From assembly GCF_948329515.1 (NCBI RefSeq), contig NZ_CAOJCN010000001.1:428766-492765 (forward strand): a stretch of 64,000 nucleotides of DNA, in the 5' to 3' direction. Both the position numbers and the translations under genes were made by a program. The first letter of the stretch is position 1. Each line of letters opens with the position of its first letter. The DNA comes from Cohnella rhizoplanae (GTDB lineage: Bacteria > Bacillota > Bacilli > Paenibacillales > Paenibacillaceae). This document shows positions 8,845-19,155 of the stretch, piece by piece. The notes below the pieces were generated by a model. The model was not told the DNA's origin. It ran no database searches and worked only from the letters and a program-made list of their open reading frames with translations.

Positions 8845-11319
8845 TTGGACGCTTTAAATGAAATAAACGTTAGGAACGGTCTTCATGCCATGGAAAGCGC
8901 CGCCGCGCACAGCATCCGTTACGACCGTCCGGCCGCCTCCTTTTTCGAAGGGGCGCTGCTCGGCAACGGAAAGCTCGGCGCCGTCGTCACGACGCGTCCG
9001 GATGCGGTCGTCATTCATTTCGGCCACAACAACGTGTGGGATATCCGGATCGCGGAGAACAACAAGGACAAGATCGGCACCTTCGACAGCCTGTTCGCGA
9101 GGCTCAAGGAGATTCCGGCGCATTACGCATCGCTGAGCGAAGACCCTTGGTACCGGGACTACGTGGAGATGGCCGCCGAAAACTACAGCCGTCCGTATCC
9201 GCGTCCGATGCCCTGCGGCTCGCTGCTGCTCGGCTTCGACCGGCGTCGGGTCGAGGTGCTCGGCCATACGCTGTGCGTCGCGGACGGTCTGTGCGAGATC
9301 GATCTGCTCGCGGACGACAGACCGGTCCGGCTCCGGACGTTCGTCGAGCAGGACGCGGACGCGCTTCGGCTCGAGGTGGAGGAGGAGGGCGGCTCGGTGC
9401 CGCCGACCGCCGTGTTCACGCGCATCAAGCTGATTCCGGACCCGGAGACGCCGGCGGAACTGCCTGCGCCGCTGCCCCATCTCGATGCCGCGTCCGGGCG
9501 GATGTCGTTCCGGCAGCGGCTGCCCTTCGCCCTCGGCACGGATGCCGCGGAGGCATCGCGGACCGTCAAGGACCGCGCTTTCCGGCTCACCGCGACCGTC
9601 CAGCCCGCTTCGCTGCTGGAGCTGGGCGCCTCGCCATGGGAAGGTGTCTTGGATGATTCGCCGGGAGCAGGAAGGTTCGCGGTACGAGTCCGGCTGGACG
9701 AAGGACTGGACGCGGAAGTGCCTGCGCCGGGTGCGTCGAAGGCCGCAGGCTTGCTCCCGGCGGATGACGGCGGGGACGCGGAGCGCTTCGACGCTGCGTT
9801 CGCGCGGTCGTCGCAACGCTGGAAGGATTACTGGTCGCGATCCGGCGTCGCGCTGGGCGATGAATTCCTGGAACGGATCTGGTACCGCAATCTGTATTTT
9901 TACAACTGCGCCGTATCGCCGGACGCCATCTGTCCGGGCCTGTTCGCCAACTGGAGCTACGGCAAGATCGGCTCCGAGTGGCACGGGGACTACCATATGA
10001 ACTACAACACGCAGCAGCCGTTCTGGCTCGCCTTCTCGAGCAATCACGTCGACAAGCATCTCGCTTACGTAGACATGGTCGAACGGATCGGACCGGTCAG
10101 CCGGCAGTGGGCGCGCGAGTATTACGGCCTGCGGGGCGCTTATTATCCGCATTCGGCGTATCCGGTGGAGATGAGCATGATGCCGTATCCCGTCCCGCAT
10201 TGGGGCTGGGAGATCTGCGAGACGCCGTGGACCGTGCAGAGCCTCTGGTGGCATTACTTATACACGATGGACCTGGACTTTCTCGCAGGACGGGCGTTCG
10301 CGCCGATCCGCGACGCGGCGCTATTCATGGTCGACTATATGAAGCGACCCGAGGCGCGCGGCGAGGCATGGGGAGACGACCGCTATCACGTTTATCCGAC
10401 CGTGGCCCCGGAGCTCTACGAGCTGACGCCGGGATTCCGGCTGAATCGCGACTGCATCGTCGACCTGACGCTGACGAAGTTTCTGTTCCACGCGTTCGGG
10501 CAGGCTTGCGCCGCGCTCGGGCGGACGGAAGAAGAGGCGGAGCTGCTGGACGAGGTCCGGGAGGTGCTGGCTCATTTTCCCGACTATCCGGTCGCGCAGT
10601 CGCAGCGGGGGCCGGTATTCCTCTCGGTGCCGGGCGAAGAACCGGAGGTCGTATACAACGTACCGAACAGCCTTACGACCGTTTTCCCCGGGGAAGACCA
10701 TGGCCTTCACTCGCCGCCGGCGGAATTCGAGATCGCGGCGAACAGCTATTTGAATCATCGCAACGAAGGCGGCAACGATCTCGTATTCGTCGCCCTTGCC
10801 GGCGCGAGGCTCGGCATGCTCGACCTGGAGCGCTTCAAGCGACAGATCGCCTACTGCATGCTGCCCAACGGCACCTGCACCGACAAGCTGCTGGAGGCGG
10901 GCGGACGCTACGCGGACACGACGCCGTTCGATTATATGGCGCCGATGGGCGTCTGGTTCGAGAACTTCGCGCTGCCGGCCGTCATCAACGAATGCCTGCT
11001 TCAGAGCTACACCGGCATATTGCGGCTATTCCCCAACTGGCCTGCGGACCGGCCGGCCTCATTCGCCACGCTGCGGGCCGTCGGCGGCTTCCTCGTAAGC
11101 GCTTCCCTCGAATCGGGAAGGGTTCAGCGGATCGAGGTCTACAGCGAAGCCGGACAGACGTTCCGGCTGTACAATCCATGGAACGGGGATGCAATCGTCC
11201 AGCGGGACGGCGAGGAAGACACGGCATCGGGCGCCATTCTTGAACTCGAGGCTCCCGCAGGAAGCACGATCCGGCTGACGCCGACGCGAGATGGATCCAT
11301 TATTCCAAAAAGGGGTTGA
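8845..11319 (+). CDS. GH95-like glycoside hydrolase
   Basis: Large cytoplasmic (no signal peptide) hydrolase of about 824 residues, related to the GH95/GH65 clan. It has the N-terminal supersandwich motif FFEGALLGNGKLGAVV, a linker, and an (alpha/alpha)6-barrel region with GDYHMNYNTQQPFWLAF and WWHYLYTMDLDFL. GNSRL-type fucosidase motifs are weaker than in the GH95 gene at the left edge, so activity on fucose is uncertain. Start is ambiguous: TTG 8845 has AGGGGAT 6 bp upstream; ATG 8890 has AGGAA about 13 bp upstream and would shorten the protein by 15 residues. The stop overlaps the start region of the GH27 gene, so the two are coupled. Confidence 0.68.
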   Translation: MDALNEINVRNGLHAMESAAAHSIRYDRPAASFFEGALLGNGKLGAVVTTRPDAVVIHFGHNNVWDIRIAENNKDKIGTFDSLFARLKEIPAHYASLSEDPWYRDYVEMAAENYSRPYPRPMPCGSLLLGFDRRRVEVLGHTLCVADGLCEIDLLADDRPVRLRTFVEQDADALRLEVEEEGGSVPPTAVFTRIKLIPDPETPAELPAPLPHLDAASGRMSFRQRLPFALGTDAAEASRTVKDRAFRLTATVQPASLLELGASPWEGVLDDSPGAGRFAVRVRLDEGLDAEVPAPGASKAAGLLPADDGGDAERFDAAFARSSQRWKDYWSRSGVALGDEFLERIWYRNLYFYNCAVSPDAICPGLFANWSYGKIGSEWHGDYHMNYNTQQPFWLAFSSNHVDKHLAYVDMVERIGPVSRQWAREYYGLRGAYYPHSAYPVEMSMMPYPVPHWGWEICETPWTVQSLWWHYLYTMDLDFLAGRAFAPIRDAALFMVDYMKRPEARGEAWGDDRYHVYPTVAPELYELTPGFRLNRDCIVDLTLTKFLFHAFGQACAALGRTEEEAELLDEVREVLAHFPDYPVAQSQRGPVFLSVPGEEPEVVYNVPNSLTTVFPGEDHGLHSPPAEFEIAANSYLNHRNEGGNDLVFVALAGARLGMLDLERFKRQIAYCMLPNGTCTDKLLEAGGRYADTTPFDYMAPMGVWFENFALPAVINECLLQSYTGILRLFPNWPADRPASFATLRAVGGFLVSASLESGRVQRIEVYSEAGQTFRLYNPWNGDAIVQRDGEEDTASGAILELEAPAGSTIRLTPTRDGSIIPKRG

Positions 11320-11324
11320 ACTGT

Positions 11325-14300
11325 TTGAATCGCATTTGGAAAAAAACAGGTCTCGTATTACTGCTCGCCCTCACGATCGCAGCACAGTTCGGCATCGCTC
11401 CCGGTACGCAGCGGGCCGCCGCTGCCGACAAAGAATTGGCGCAGAAGCCCTACATGGGCTGGAGCAGCTACAGCATGCAGGTATACGACGGCCCCTCCGG
11501 CGGCTGGACGTCGGCCGCGAAGATCAAGCAGATGTCCGACGCGATGCACGAGAAGCTGCAATCGCACGGCTATAACTACATCAACATCGACGCCGGCTGG
11601 AACGGCGGCATGGACGGGTATGCCCGTCCGATTCCGAGCGAGACGCTGTATCCGGACGGATTCCAGGACGTCATCGACTACGTGCATGCCAACGGGCAGA
11701 AGATCGGCATCTACTTGATCCCGGGTCTGTCGCCCGCAGCTTATGAAGCCAACCTGCCGATCTACGGCACGGAGAGCTGCCATATACGCGACATTACGAA
11801 GCAGCCGATCCAGCATGCGGACTACTGGAACCTCGGCTATAAGATTGACTTCAACACGAATCCAGATTGCGCGCAGGCCTACATCGATTCGATCGCGGAC
11901 CTGCTCGGCGAGTGGGGCATCGACTTCGTGAAGTTCGACAGCGTGACGCCGGGCTCCGGCCATAACGATACGTCGATCGACGCGCGCGACGACGTAGCCG
12001 CCTGGTCCCAGGCGCTCGCGCGTCACGACATTTGGTTCGAGCTGTCGTGGGCGCTGGACCACAACTACGCGGACGTATGGAAAAAGTACGCCAACGGTTG
12101 GCGCGTGAACTGGGACGTCGAGTCCTACGACCCGAAGGTCGGACTGACCCAGTGGGCCAACATCGCCAGGCTGTTCCCCGATGCCGCGATCTGGTGGCGC
12201 GATGCGGGTCCCCGCACCGGCTGGAACGACTTCGACTCGCTGAACGTCGGCAACGGCGCGATGGACGGCTTGACCAAGGACGAGCGGCAGACGGCGATGA
12301 CCTTCTGGTCCGTGTCCGCGGCGCCGCTCTATACGGGCAACGATCTGACGCGCCTGGACAGCTACGGCTTGCAGCTGCTGACCAACGACGAGGTGATCGC
12401 CGTCAATCAGGCGGGACGCCCGGCGCATCCCGTATCGACCGCGACGAGCCAGCAGGTGTGGTACGCCAATAACGGAGATGGCACCTACAACGTGGCAGTG
12501 TTTAACCTGGGCACCAAAGCCGAGTCGATCCCAGTGAACTGGAGCGACCTCGGACTGAACGGTCCGGCATCGGTACGCGACCTCTGGAGTCACACGGAGC
12601 TGGGTACGTTCGAGAAGGGCTACACGGCGGAGAGCGTCGATCCGCATGCCTCGCGCCTGTTCAAAGTGACGGCGCGGAGCGGGACGTCCTTCGTGAACGA
12701 CGATGATACGGGCTTCGTATACGAGGGCGAATGGACGCGCAACGGCGGCAAGGAAACGTCGGCCGAATCGCAGGATCTGACGGTAAACGTCGGCACGGCG
12801 CCGCCGGGTATCGCGGTCGCAGCTTCATCGGCCGAAGGCATCGCACAGGTTCAGGGGACGGACGGCGGCCAACCGACGGAAGCGCTGGTTGCCGCAGGTC
12901 ATTATTACTTCGTAAACAACGATGATGCCGGCGTGCAATACAGCGGAAGCTGGAACGACAGCGACAACAGGGGATTCGGCGATTATTCGAACGACGTTCA
13001 TTGGACGGAAGGGAACGGCAATTCGTTCCAATTCACGTTCAAGGGCACGGGAATCGACTATATTACCGAAAAGGAAGGCGCCCAAGGCAACGTCGACATC
13101 TATCTGGACGGAGCGCTCCAGGGCGCAGCGGATACGCACGGTGACGGCGGACGCTCGGTGCAGCAGACCGTATACCGCATCGACGGCCTCGACGGGGAGA
13201 CGCATACGCTGAAGGGCGTGAAGCAGTCCGGCGGCTACGCGCTGCTGGATGCGCTCAAGGTACATGTAGCCCATCTGATCGATCCCGCGGCAGCGGCGTT
13301 CGACTCCGAGCAGCCGGCCGATGTCGCGACAGCGCTGAAGGTCGACGCAAGCTACCTGACGGGCGTAACGCTGAACGGCGCCCCGCTGGCTAATCCGGCG
13401 GACTACACCGTAGCGAACGGCGTAGCTACCGTGAAAAAGGACGCATTCGCCGGTCTGACCGCAGGCGATGCCGTACTGGGCTTCACCTTCGCGGGCGGAG
13501 ATACCGAGTCGAAGGCGGTATCCGTCAGCGGACAGAGCAGCGCGATCAACCCGAAGACGGCTTCCTTCGACAAGAAGACTGCGAACCAAGCCGACGTCTC
13601 GACGACGCTGACGCTGAACGGCAATACGCTCGTCGGCATCGCGAACGCCGACAAGTCGTTGACGCAGGGCACGGACTATACGGTCGACGGCGCTACGGTC
13701 AAGATCGCGAAGTCGTATCTGGCGGGTCTGCCGGTCGGCACCGCCGAGCTGACCTTTACGTTCAGCGGCGGCGCGGCGCAGAAGCTGACGATCAACATCG
13801 CCGACACGTCGGGTCTCCGGTACGTGCTCGTCAACAACAGCGACGCCGGAATCTCCTACAGCGGCTCCTGGAACAACAACGGCGGCCGTCCATACGGCGA
13901 TTATCAGGGCGACGTGCAGTTCACCGAGAATAACGGGGATTCCTTCACTTACGTATTCTCGGGCACGGGCATCGGGATCGTCACGGAAAAAGACAACTCT
14001 CAAGGCGACATGGAAGTATACCTCGACGGACAGCTCGTCTCGACGGTCGATACGCGCAGCGCGGTTCGCCAGGGCTTCCAGACCGTATACAGCATCTCCG
14101 GGCTGACCAACGGCCAGCATACGCTGAAGGCGGTCAAGAAAAACGGCCAGTTCATGCTGCTGGACGCGCTGCGGATCGAGAAGCCGAGCTTGCTCGGCGA
14201 AGAAGCGATCGGGTTCGATCCCGCGCTGCCCGAAGACGGACACGTGACGCTGCTGCGAAGCGCAGACAGCCTCGCGGCCGTGCGCAACGGCGGCAAGACG

Positions 14301-16007
14301 CTGGCTGAAGGTTCCGACTATACGGTAACCGATGACGCCGTGACGCTCTCTTCGGATTACCTGGCAACGCTTCCCGCGGGCAAGTCGACGCTGACGTTCG
14401 TCTTTAACGGCGACGCCTTCAGCGACATTCACTGGGCTTCGGGCGCAGACGATGCGTATTCCTATACGTTCAAGGGCACGGGCTTCGCGTTAAAAATGCC
14501 GACCGGGCCTTCGCAAGGCGCATTCGAAGTATTCGTCGACGGCGAATCCAAAGGCCAAGCGACCGCCAAGTCCGACGAACGCATGCAGCAGCAGACCGTC
14601 TTCAGCCTAGGCGGCCTCACGAACGGCACGCATACGGTCAAGGTTAAAAATATCTCCGGCGCGCTGCTGCTCGCCGACGGCTTGACCTATACGGTGGCAG
14701 GCGAGGACGTCGTACCGCAGACGCCGTCCGGTCCGGCGACCCAGGCGCCTGCGCCTGAGAAGGTTCAAGGCAGCGTAGAAGGCGCATCCGGCAGCGGCAC
14801 GGTCTCCGTTGACGTCAGCCGTACGACGCTTGGCGACGGTACGAAGCGGGACGAATTGTCCTTCTCGGGCACGGCGGCCAAGGAGGCGATCGCAAAACAA
14901 GCGGCGGCCGGCGCAGAATCGATTACGATCGCGATTCCCGACGCCAAGGACGAAGTATCCGAGACAAAAGTGACGGTTCCGGCGGACATCGCCAAGCTGC
15001 TCGCGGACGGCAAGCTTGACCTGGGCCTCGCGATCGGCGGCTCTAAAATCGTCATACCGGCAGCATCGCTTAGCGTAGCCGGCACGGATCTCGTATTCAC
15101 GGTCCGGCCGCTCAAGAGCGAGGCGGATCGGACGGCCGCGCAAGGCCGCGCGAACGCATCGAGCGTCGTCAAGGCCGCATACGGCGATGACGCCGCAGTC
15201 GTCGGCCGTCCCGTAGCGATCGACACGAATCTGCAGGGCCGCGACGTAGAGATCGTGCTTCCGCTCGGCGGCGCCGCCGGCACGGGCGCGGAAGACTTGG
15301 GCATATACGTCGAGCACAGCGACGGTTCGACCGAGCTCAAGCGAGGCGAGATCGTCAATCTGGGCTCGGGCAAAGGTTTCAAAATTATCGTGAACAAGTT
15401 CAGCACCTTCACGCTGCTGAAACTTGGCGAGCAGCCAGCGACGCCTTCTCGCAAGGCGTATATCCAAGGCTTTGCCGACGGCACCATCCGGCCGGGCGCC
15501 GCGTTGACGCGGGCGCAGATCGCGACGATCGTCGCGAGGCTGACCGCGGGCGCGGAAGGCGCAGTCGACGGGCAAGCCAAGGCTTATGCCGACGTATCCG
15601 CCAGCCATTGGGCCGCGACGGATATCGCTGCCGTCAGCAGACTCGGCTTGATGAACGGCTACGCCGACGGCACGTTCCGTCCGGATCAAACGGTCACGCG
15701 CGCCGAGATGGCCGCGCTGGCCGTGAAGCTCGCGCAGCCGTCCGGAACGCCGGGCGCAGGCTTCAAGGACACGGCAGGCAGCTGGGCGGAAGCGGCAATC
15801 AAGCAGGCGCAGGGCGCAGGCTGGATCGGCGGCTATGCGGACGGCACGTTCCGTCCCGGACAGGCGCTGACGCGCGCCGAAGCGGTGGCGCTGCTTAACC
15901 GTACGCTGGACCGCGAACCGGCACAGGCGGGCGGCGTCTCCAAGTGGTCCGACGTACCTTCGGGTCACTGGGCGCTGGCCGATCTGCTCGAAGCGTCCGC
16001 AGACTGA
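11325..16007 (+). CDS. secreted GH27 alpha-galactosidase with repeated beta modules and S-layer anchor
   Basis: A 1560-residue surface enzyme. A Sec signal peptide ends near residue 34 (QRAAAAD). The GH27 barrel runs from about 40 to 440 (KPYMGWSSYS, NYINIDAGW, DFVKFDSV). The nucleophile is likely Asp205 in VKFD and the acid/base Asp264 in WRVNWDVE; their 59-residue spacing is close to the 61 of human alpha-galactosidase A. Then modules alternate: copies beginning FVNNDDAGVQYSGSW and LVNNSDAGISYSGSW, a degenerate third copy, and between them CBM_X2-like modules (DYTVANG, DYTVDGA, DYTVTDD). The end has three SLH repeats (GYADGTFRP) and a final partial one, which tether it to the cell wall. TTG 11325 follows AAGGGG by 9 bp; TTG 11316 is also possible. 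Confidence 0.88.
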   Translation: MNRIWKKTGLVLLLALTIAAQFGIAPGTQRAAAADKELAQKPYMGWSSYSMQVYDGPSGGWTSAAKIKQMSDAMHEKLQSHGYNYINIDAGWNGGMDGYARPIPSETLYPDGFQDVIDYVHANGQKIGIYLIPGLSPAAYEANLPIYGTESCHIRDITKQPIQHADYWNLGYKIDFNTNPDCAQAYIDSIADLLGEWGIDFVKFDSVTPGSGHNDTSIDARDDVAAWSQALARHDIWFELSWALDHNYADVWKKYANGWRVNWDVESYDPKVGLTQWANIARLFPDAAIWWRDAGPRTGWNDFDSLNVGNGAMDGLTKDERQTAMTFWSVSAAPLYTGNDLTRLDSYGLQLLTNDEVIAVNQAGRPAHPVSTATSQQVWYANNGDGTYNVAVFNLGTKAESIPVNWSDLGLNGPASVRDLWSHTELGTFEKGYTAESVDPHASRLFKVTARSGTSFVNDDDTGFVYEGEWTRNGGKETSAESQDLTVNVGTAPPGIAVAASSAEGIAQVQGTDGGQPTEALVAAGHYYFVNNDDAGVQYSGSWNDSDNRGFGDYSNDVHWTEGNGNSFQFTFKGTGIDYITEKEGAQGNVDIYLDGALQGAADTHGDGGRSVQQTVYRIDGLDGETHTLKGVKQSGGYALLDALKVHVAHLIDPAAAAFDSEQPADVATALKVDASYLTGVTLNGAPLANPADYTVANGVATVKKDAFAGLTAGDAVLGFTFAGGDTESKAVSVSGQSSAINPKTASFDKKTANQADVSTTLTLNGNTLVGIANADKSLTQGTDYTVDGATVKIAKSYLAGLPVGTAELTFTFSGGAAQKLTINIADTSGLRYVLVNNSDAGISYSGSWNNNGGRPYGDYQGDVQFTENNGDSFTYVFSGTGIGIVTEKDNSQGDMEVYLDGQLVSTVDTRSAVRQGFQTVYSISGLTNGQHTLKAVKKNGQFMLLDALRIEKPSLLGEEAIGFDPALPEDGHVTLLRSADSLAAVRNGGKTLAEGSDYTVTDDAVTLSSDYLATLPAGKSTLTFVFNGDAFSDIHWASGADDAYSYTFKGTGFALKMPTGPSQGAFEVFVDGESKGQATAKSDERMQQQTVFSLGGLTNGTHTVKVKNISGALLLADGLTYTVAGEDVVPQTPSGPATQAPAPEKVQGSVEGASGSGTVSVDVSRTTLGDGTKRDELSFSGTAAKEAIAKQAAAGAESITIAIPDAKDEVSETKVTVPADIAKLLADGKLDLGLAIGGSKIVIPAASLSVAGTDLVFTVRPLKSEADRTAAQGRANASSVVKAAYGDDAAVVGRPVAIDTNLQGRDVEIVLPLGGAAGTGAEDLGIYVEHSDGSTELKRGEIVNLGSGKGFKIIVNKFSTFTLLKLGEQPATPSRKAYIQGFADGTIRPGAALTRAQIATIVARLTAGAEGAVDGQAKAYADVSASHWAATDIAAVSRLGLMNGYADGTFRPDQTVTRAEMAALAVKLAQPSGTPGAGFKDTAGSWAEAAIKQAQGAGWIGGYADGTFRPGQALTRAEAVALLNRTLDREPAQAGGVSKWSDVPSGHWALADLLEASAD

Positions 16008-16032
16008 GCGACAGTACGGCGATTTGACAAGT

Positions 16033-16068
16033 GCGGGACTCTTCCGATACGGGAGGGTCCCGCTTTTT
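16033..16068 (+). terminator. terminator after the GH27 gene
   Basis: Arms GCGGGAC (16033-16039) and GTCCCGC (16057-16063) with an inner TCTTCC/GGAGG pairing are followed by five T. It lies 25 bp after the stop codon and just before the next Shine-Dalgarno site. Confidence 0.8.
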
Positions 16069-16087
16069 AAAGGAGGACACGAAACCA

Positions 16088-17209
16088 ATGGCTGCTTCAA
16101 TCATTCACCATCGGGCGGGGCTGCAGCGGTTCAAGCGCCGCGCAGAAGCCGGCGAACCGCTCGCCGTCGCCTTTCTCGGCGGCTCCATCACCGAGGGAGC
16201 GGGCGCATCCGACGGGGACGCGACAAGCTGGCGCGCGCTCGCCGGCGCGTATCTCACAGCGCGGTACGGAGCCGAGCGCGTCACCTTAATCAACGCGGGC
16301 GTCGGCGGCACCGATTCGACCTTCGGCGCGGCGAGGCTGCGGGAGCATGTGCTGGACGCCGGGCCCGTCGATCTGCTGCTCGTCGAATTTGCCGTAAACG
16401 ACGGCGAAGACCGCACAGAGTCGCTGCGCGGCATGGAAGGCATCGTCCGTCAATTCCGTCGGCTCGCGCCGACGGCCGACATCTGCTTCGTTTACACGGC
16501 GGCGGACAAAAATCTGACGCCGGGAGTCCCGTTCAATATCGCCGCGCATGAAGAGGTGGCCGAACATTATGCGATTCCGTCGGTCAACTTCGCAGCCGGC
16601 GTCCGGGCGGCGATCGACGCGGGGATGGCGGACTGGTGCGCGCTGGCCGGGGACCGCGTCCACCCGAACGACGAAGGACATGCGCTTTACGCGGCGTACA
16701 TGCGCGGCTACCTGGCGGAGGCGCTGGAGCCGGAACGCCCGGGCTCCTGGCCGGAAGAAGAAGCGCATCGAGCCTTCATGCCGGATCCGCTCGAAGCGCG
16801 CAGCGGCGAATTCGCCGGCATGGCCGCGCCGGAAGAGGCGGACGCACGCGGCTTCGTCCGCGAATCGCTGGAAGGCCTGCCGCTGATGAACTGGCGTTAC
16901 GACACGGCCCACTTGCGCGCTTTAAGCGATGACGCCGCTTTGACCTTCACGGTGGACGGCTGGCGCGCAGGCATCGTCCTGCTATGCGGTCCCGACTCGG
17001 GAAGCATCGAATATAGCGTCGACGGCGGGCCATTCCAGGAAGTCGACCTGTTCGACGAATGGTGCGAGATGGCCTATCGGCCCGTGCCGTTCTGGCTGCC
17101 CGGCCGCGAACGTCCGGCGCGGATGACCGTGTCGGTCCGGCCGACGGGGCGGGCTGACCCGCGCAGCAAGGGCGCGGAACTGCGCATACTGAAGCTGCTA
17201 TCTTGCTGA
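16088..17209 (+). CDS. SGNH/GDSL-family esterase
   Basis: Hydrolase of the SGNH superfamily, 373 residues, cytoplasmic (no signal peptide). Block I is FLGGSITEG with the nucleophile Ser33, block II Gly in GVGGTDST, block III Asn in EFAVNDGE, and block V DRVHPNDEGH with Asp189 and His192. The C-terminal 150 residues form an added beta domain. Such enzymes in sugar loci usually remove acetyl groups from sugars. Start ATG 16088 has AAAGGAGG 12 bp upstream; the frame is open further left into the terminator, which is unlikely to be coding. It probably clears acetyl decorations so that the exo-acting hydrolases of the locus can work; this is inferred. Confidence 0.82.
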   Translation: MAASIIHHRAGLQRFKRRAEAGEPLAVAFLGGSITEGAGASDGDATSWRALAGAYLTARYGAERVTLINAGVGGTDSTFGAARLREHVLDAGPVDLLLVEFAVNDGEDRTESLRGMEGIVRQFRRLAPTADICFVYTAADKNLTPGVPFNIAAHEEVAEHYAIPSVNFAAGVRAAIDAGMADWCALAGDRVHPNDEGHALYAAYMRGYLAEALEPERPGSWPEEEAHRAFMPDPLEARSGEFAGMAAPEEADARGFVRESLEGLPLMNWRYDTAHLRALSDDAALTFTVDGWRAGIVLLCGPDSGSIEYSVDGGPFQEVDLFDEWCEMAYRPVPFWLPGRERPARMTVSVRPTGRADPRSKGAELRILKLLSC

Positions 17210-17385
17210 GCGCGTTCCTCGGGCCGGGCATGGCGAACAATAAAACGGTGGAACGATAGATGCGTTGCCGTCCGTTAGGCCATATCCCGGCAAGGGGGAG
17301 CTCCGACGTGACCGGGGCGATGCCTCAATTCCCGCGGCTCGTCAGGAATGGGACCCCGCTTGACCACTAGATAGGAGGCAATCCG

Positions 17386-19125
17386 ATGGGAGTACATAAA
17401 ATAGGGGAAGAAACCGTTGGACCATTGTATGCGGACCGGCTCGTTTTCCGGCTGGAAGACTACGGCGCGCGGCCGGATTCCGGCACGGATGCGACGGTCG
17501 CGATGCGCAGCGCGATCGCTGCGGCCGCCGCAGCGGGACGGCCTGCGTTGGTGGCCTGCGGACCGGGACGCTACGATTTTTATCCCGCAGAGGCGACGAG
17601 GGCGCCTTATTTCATAACCAATACGGCAAGCGAAGCCGAGAATCCCGATATCGCGAAGACGATCGGCATTTATCTTAAGGATGTACGAGATCTGACGATC
17701 GACGGCGGCGGGGCGCTGTTCGTCTTCCACGGGAAGCAGACGATGCTAGCCCTCGACGGCTGCGAGCGGATCGCGATTCGCCGTCTGCGCTTCGATTATG
17801 CGGCGCCGACGGTGACGGAGGCGAAGGTGACCGGCGTCGGCGCGGACTGGCTGACGCTTGAGGTTCATTACGACAGCCGCTACGAGATAGACGGCGGCAA
17901 GCTGTATTGGACCGGGGACGGCTGGCGATTTTGCGACGGTCCGATGCAGGCATTCGACCCGGTTCGGGATACGACCTGGCGGATCGACAATTTATTAGAA
18001 GCGGCTTCTTCGGCAAAGGAAGAGGGGCCGGGCCGCGTTCTCTTGCGGTTCGATGCAGCCGGCGCAGGGATGCTGTCCGGCATCGAGCCAGGCTTCGTCC
18101 TGCAATGCCGCGACGGCATCCGCGACCAGGTCGGCGTATTCCTGCTCCACAGCCGGGACGTGACGATGGAGGAGGTCGGCCTGCACTTCATGCATGGGCT
18201 CGGCGTCGTCGGACAGTATAGCGAGCGCTTGACGTTCTCGCGGCTCACGCTCGCTCCGCGACCTGAGACGGGCCGCACCGTCGCCGCGTTCGCGGACTTC
18301 ATTCATATGATGGGCTGCAAAGGCACGATCTCAATCACGGACAGCCGTTTTTCGGGCGCCCACGACGATGCGATCAACGTGCACGGAACTTACTTGCGCA
18401 TCGAGGACAGGCTGGCGCCGGACCGGATTCGCGTCCGGTTCATGCATCCTCAGAGCTATGGCTTCCAAGCCTTCCGAGCGGGAGACGAGATCGAATTCGC
18501 CGGCGCCCGAACATTGACGGCGCTCGGTCTGGGTACGGTAGCGGCCGTAGAGCGGTTAAGCGAACGGTTGCTTGAATTGACGCTGGAGGAGCCGGCGCCC
18601 GAAGCGGTCGGCGAGGGAGACGTCGTCGAAAACGTGACCTGGACGCCGGAGGTACATATTGCCGGCAACCGGTTCGCGCGCATTCCGACGCGAGGAATCC
18701 TCCTGACATCGCGGCGACGGGCGGTCATCGAAAACAATACGTTCGAGCGGATGCGGATGAGCGCCGTATGGATCGAGGGCGACGCCTCGTCCTGGTTCGA
18801 ATCCGGCCCGGTGCGCGACCTGACGATTCGCGGCAACCGGTTCGTCGAATGCGGCGACGCCGACTGTCCGGTCATCGCGATCGTCCCGGCGATTCCCGAG
18901 GCGGACGCGGAGCGCCCGGTACACCGCGATATCCGCTTGACGGACAATCGCTTCGAGACGCGGGATGCCCTCGCGCTGGAGGCGCATGGGACGCGGGGCC
19001 TTGCGTTCGTCGGGAATGAGATTCGCGCGGCGACGGCCGCAGGCTTCGGCAAGCCGGAGCATGCGATTCGGCTGACGGCCTGCGCCGAGACGGACATCCG
19101 GGACAACCGGTTGTATTTAGAATAA
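17386..19125 (+). CDS. GH110-type alpha-1,3-galactosidase (parallel beta-helix)
   Basis: Right-handed parallel beta-helix enzyme, 579 residues, no signal peptide. FADFIHMMGCKG and FSGAHDDAINVHG place three acidic residues at 304, 327 and 328. From memory, characterised GH110 enzymes use Asp321, Asp344 and Asp345; the spacing here (+23, +24) is identical. HPQSYGFQAFRAGDEIEF is another family stretch. GH110 enzymes cleave terminal alpha-1,3-galactose by inversion, as in blood-group B or linear alpha-Gal structures. Repeated helix coils (LTIDGGG, VHIAGNRF, AVIENNTF, LTIRGNRF) run through the protein. Start ATG 17386 has AGGAGG 7 bp upstream. The 176-bp gap before it shows no clear promoter. Confidence 0.8.
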   Translation: MGVHKIGEETVGPLYADRLVFRLEDYGARPDSGTDATVAMRSAIAAAAAAGRPALVACGPGRYDFYPAEATRAPYFITNTASEAENPDIAKTIGIYLKDVRDLTIDGGGALFVFHGKQTMLALDGCERIAIRRLRFDYAAPTVTEAKVTGVGADWLTLEVHYDSRYEIDGGKLYWTGDGWRFCDGPMQAFDPVRDTTWRIDNLLEAASSAKEEGPGRVLLRFDAAGAGMLSGIEPGFVLQCRDGIRDQVGVFLLHSRDVTMEEVGLHFMHGLGVVGQYSERLTFSRLTLAPRPETGRTVAAFADFIHMMGCKGTISITDSRFSGAHDDAINVHGTYLRIEDRLAPDRIRVRFMHPQSYGFQAFRAGDEIEFAGARTLTALGLGTVAAVERLSERLLELTLEEPAPEAVGEGDVVENVTWTPEVHIAGNRFARIPTRGILLTSRRRAVIENNTFERMRMSAVWIEGDASSWFESGPVRDLTIRGNRFVECGDADCPVIAIVPAIPEADAERPVHRDIRLTDNRFETRDALALEAHGTRGLAFVGNEIRAATAAGFGKPEHAIRLTACAETDIRDNRLYLE

Positions 19126-19155
19126 AACGGGTGATAGATCTGACGCACGGCATGT

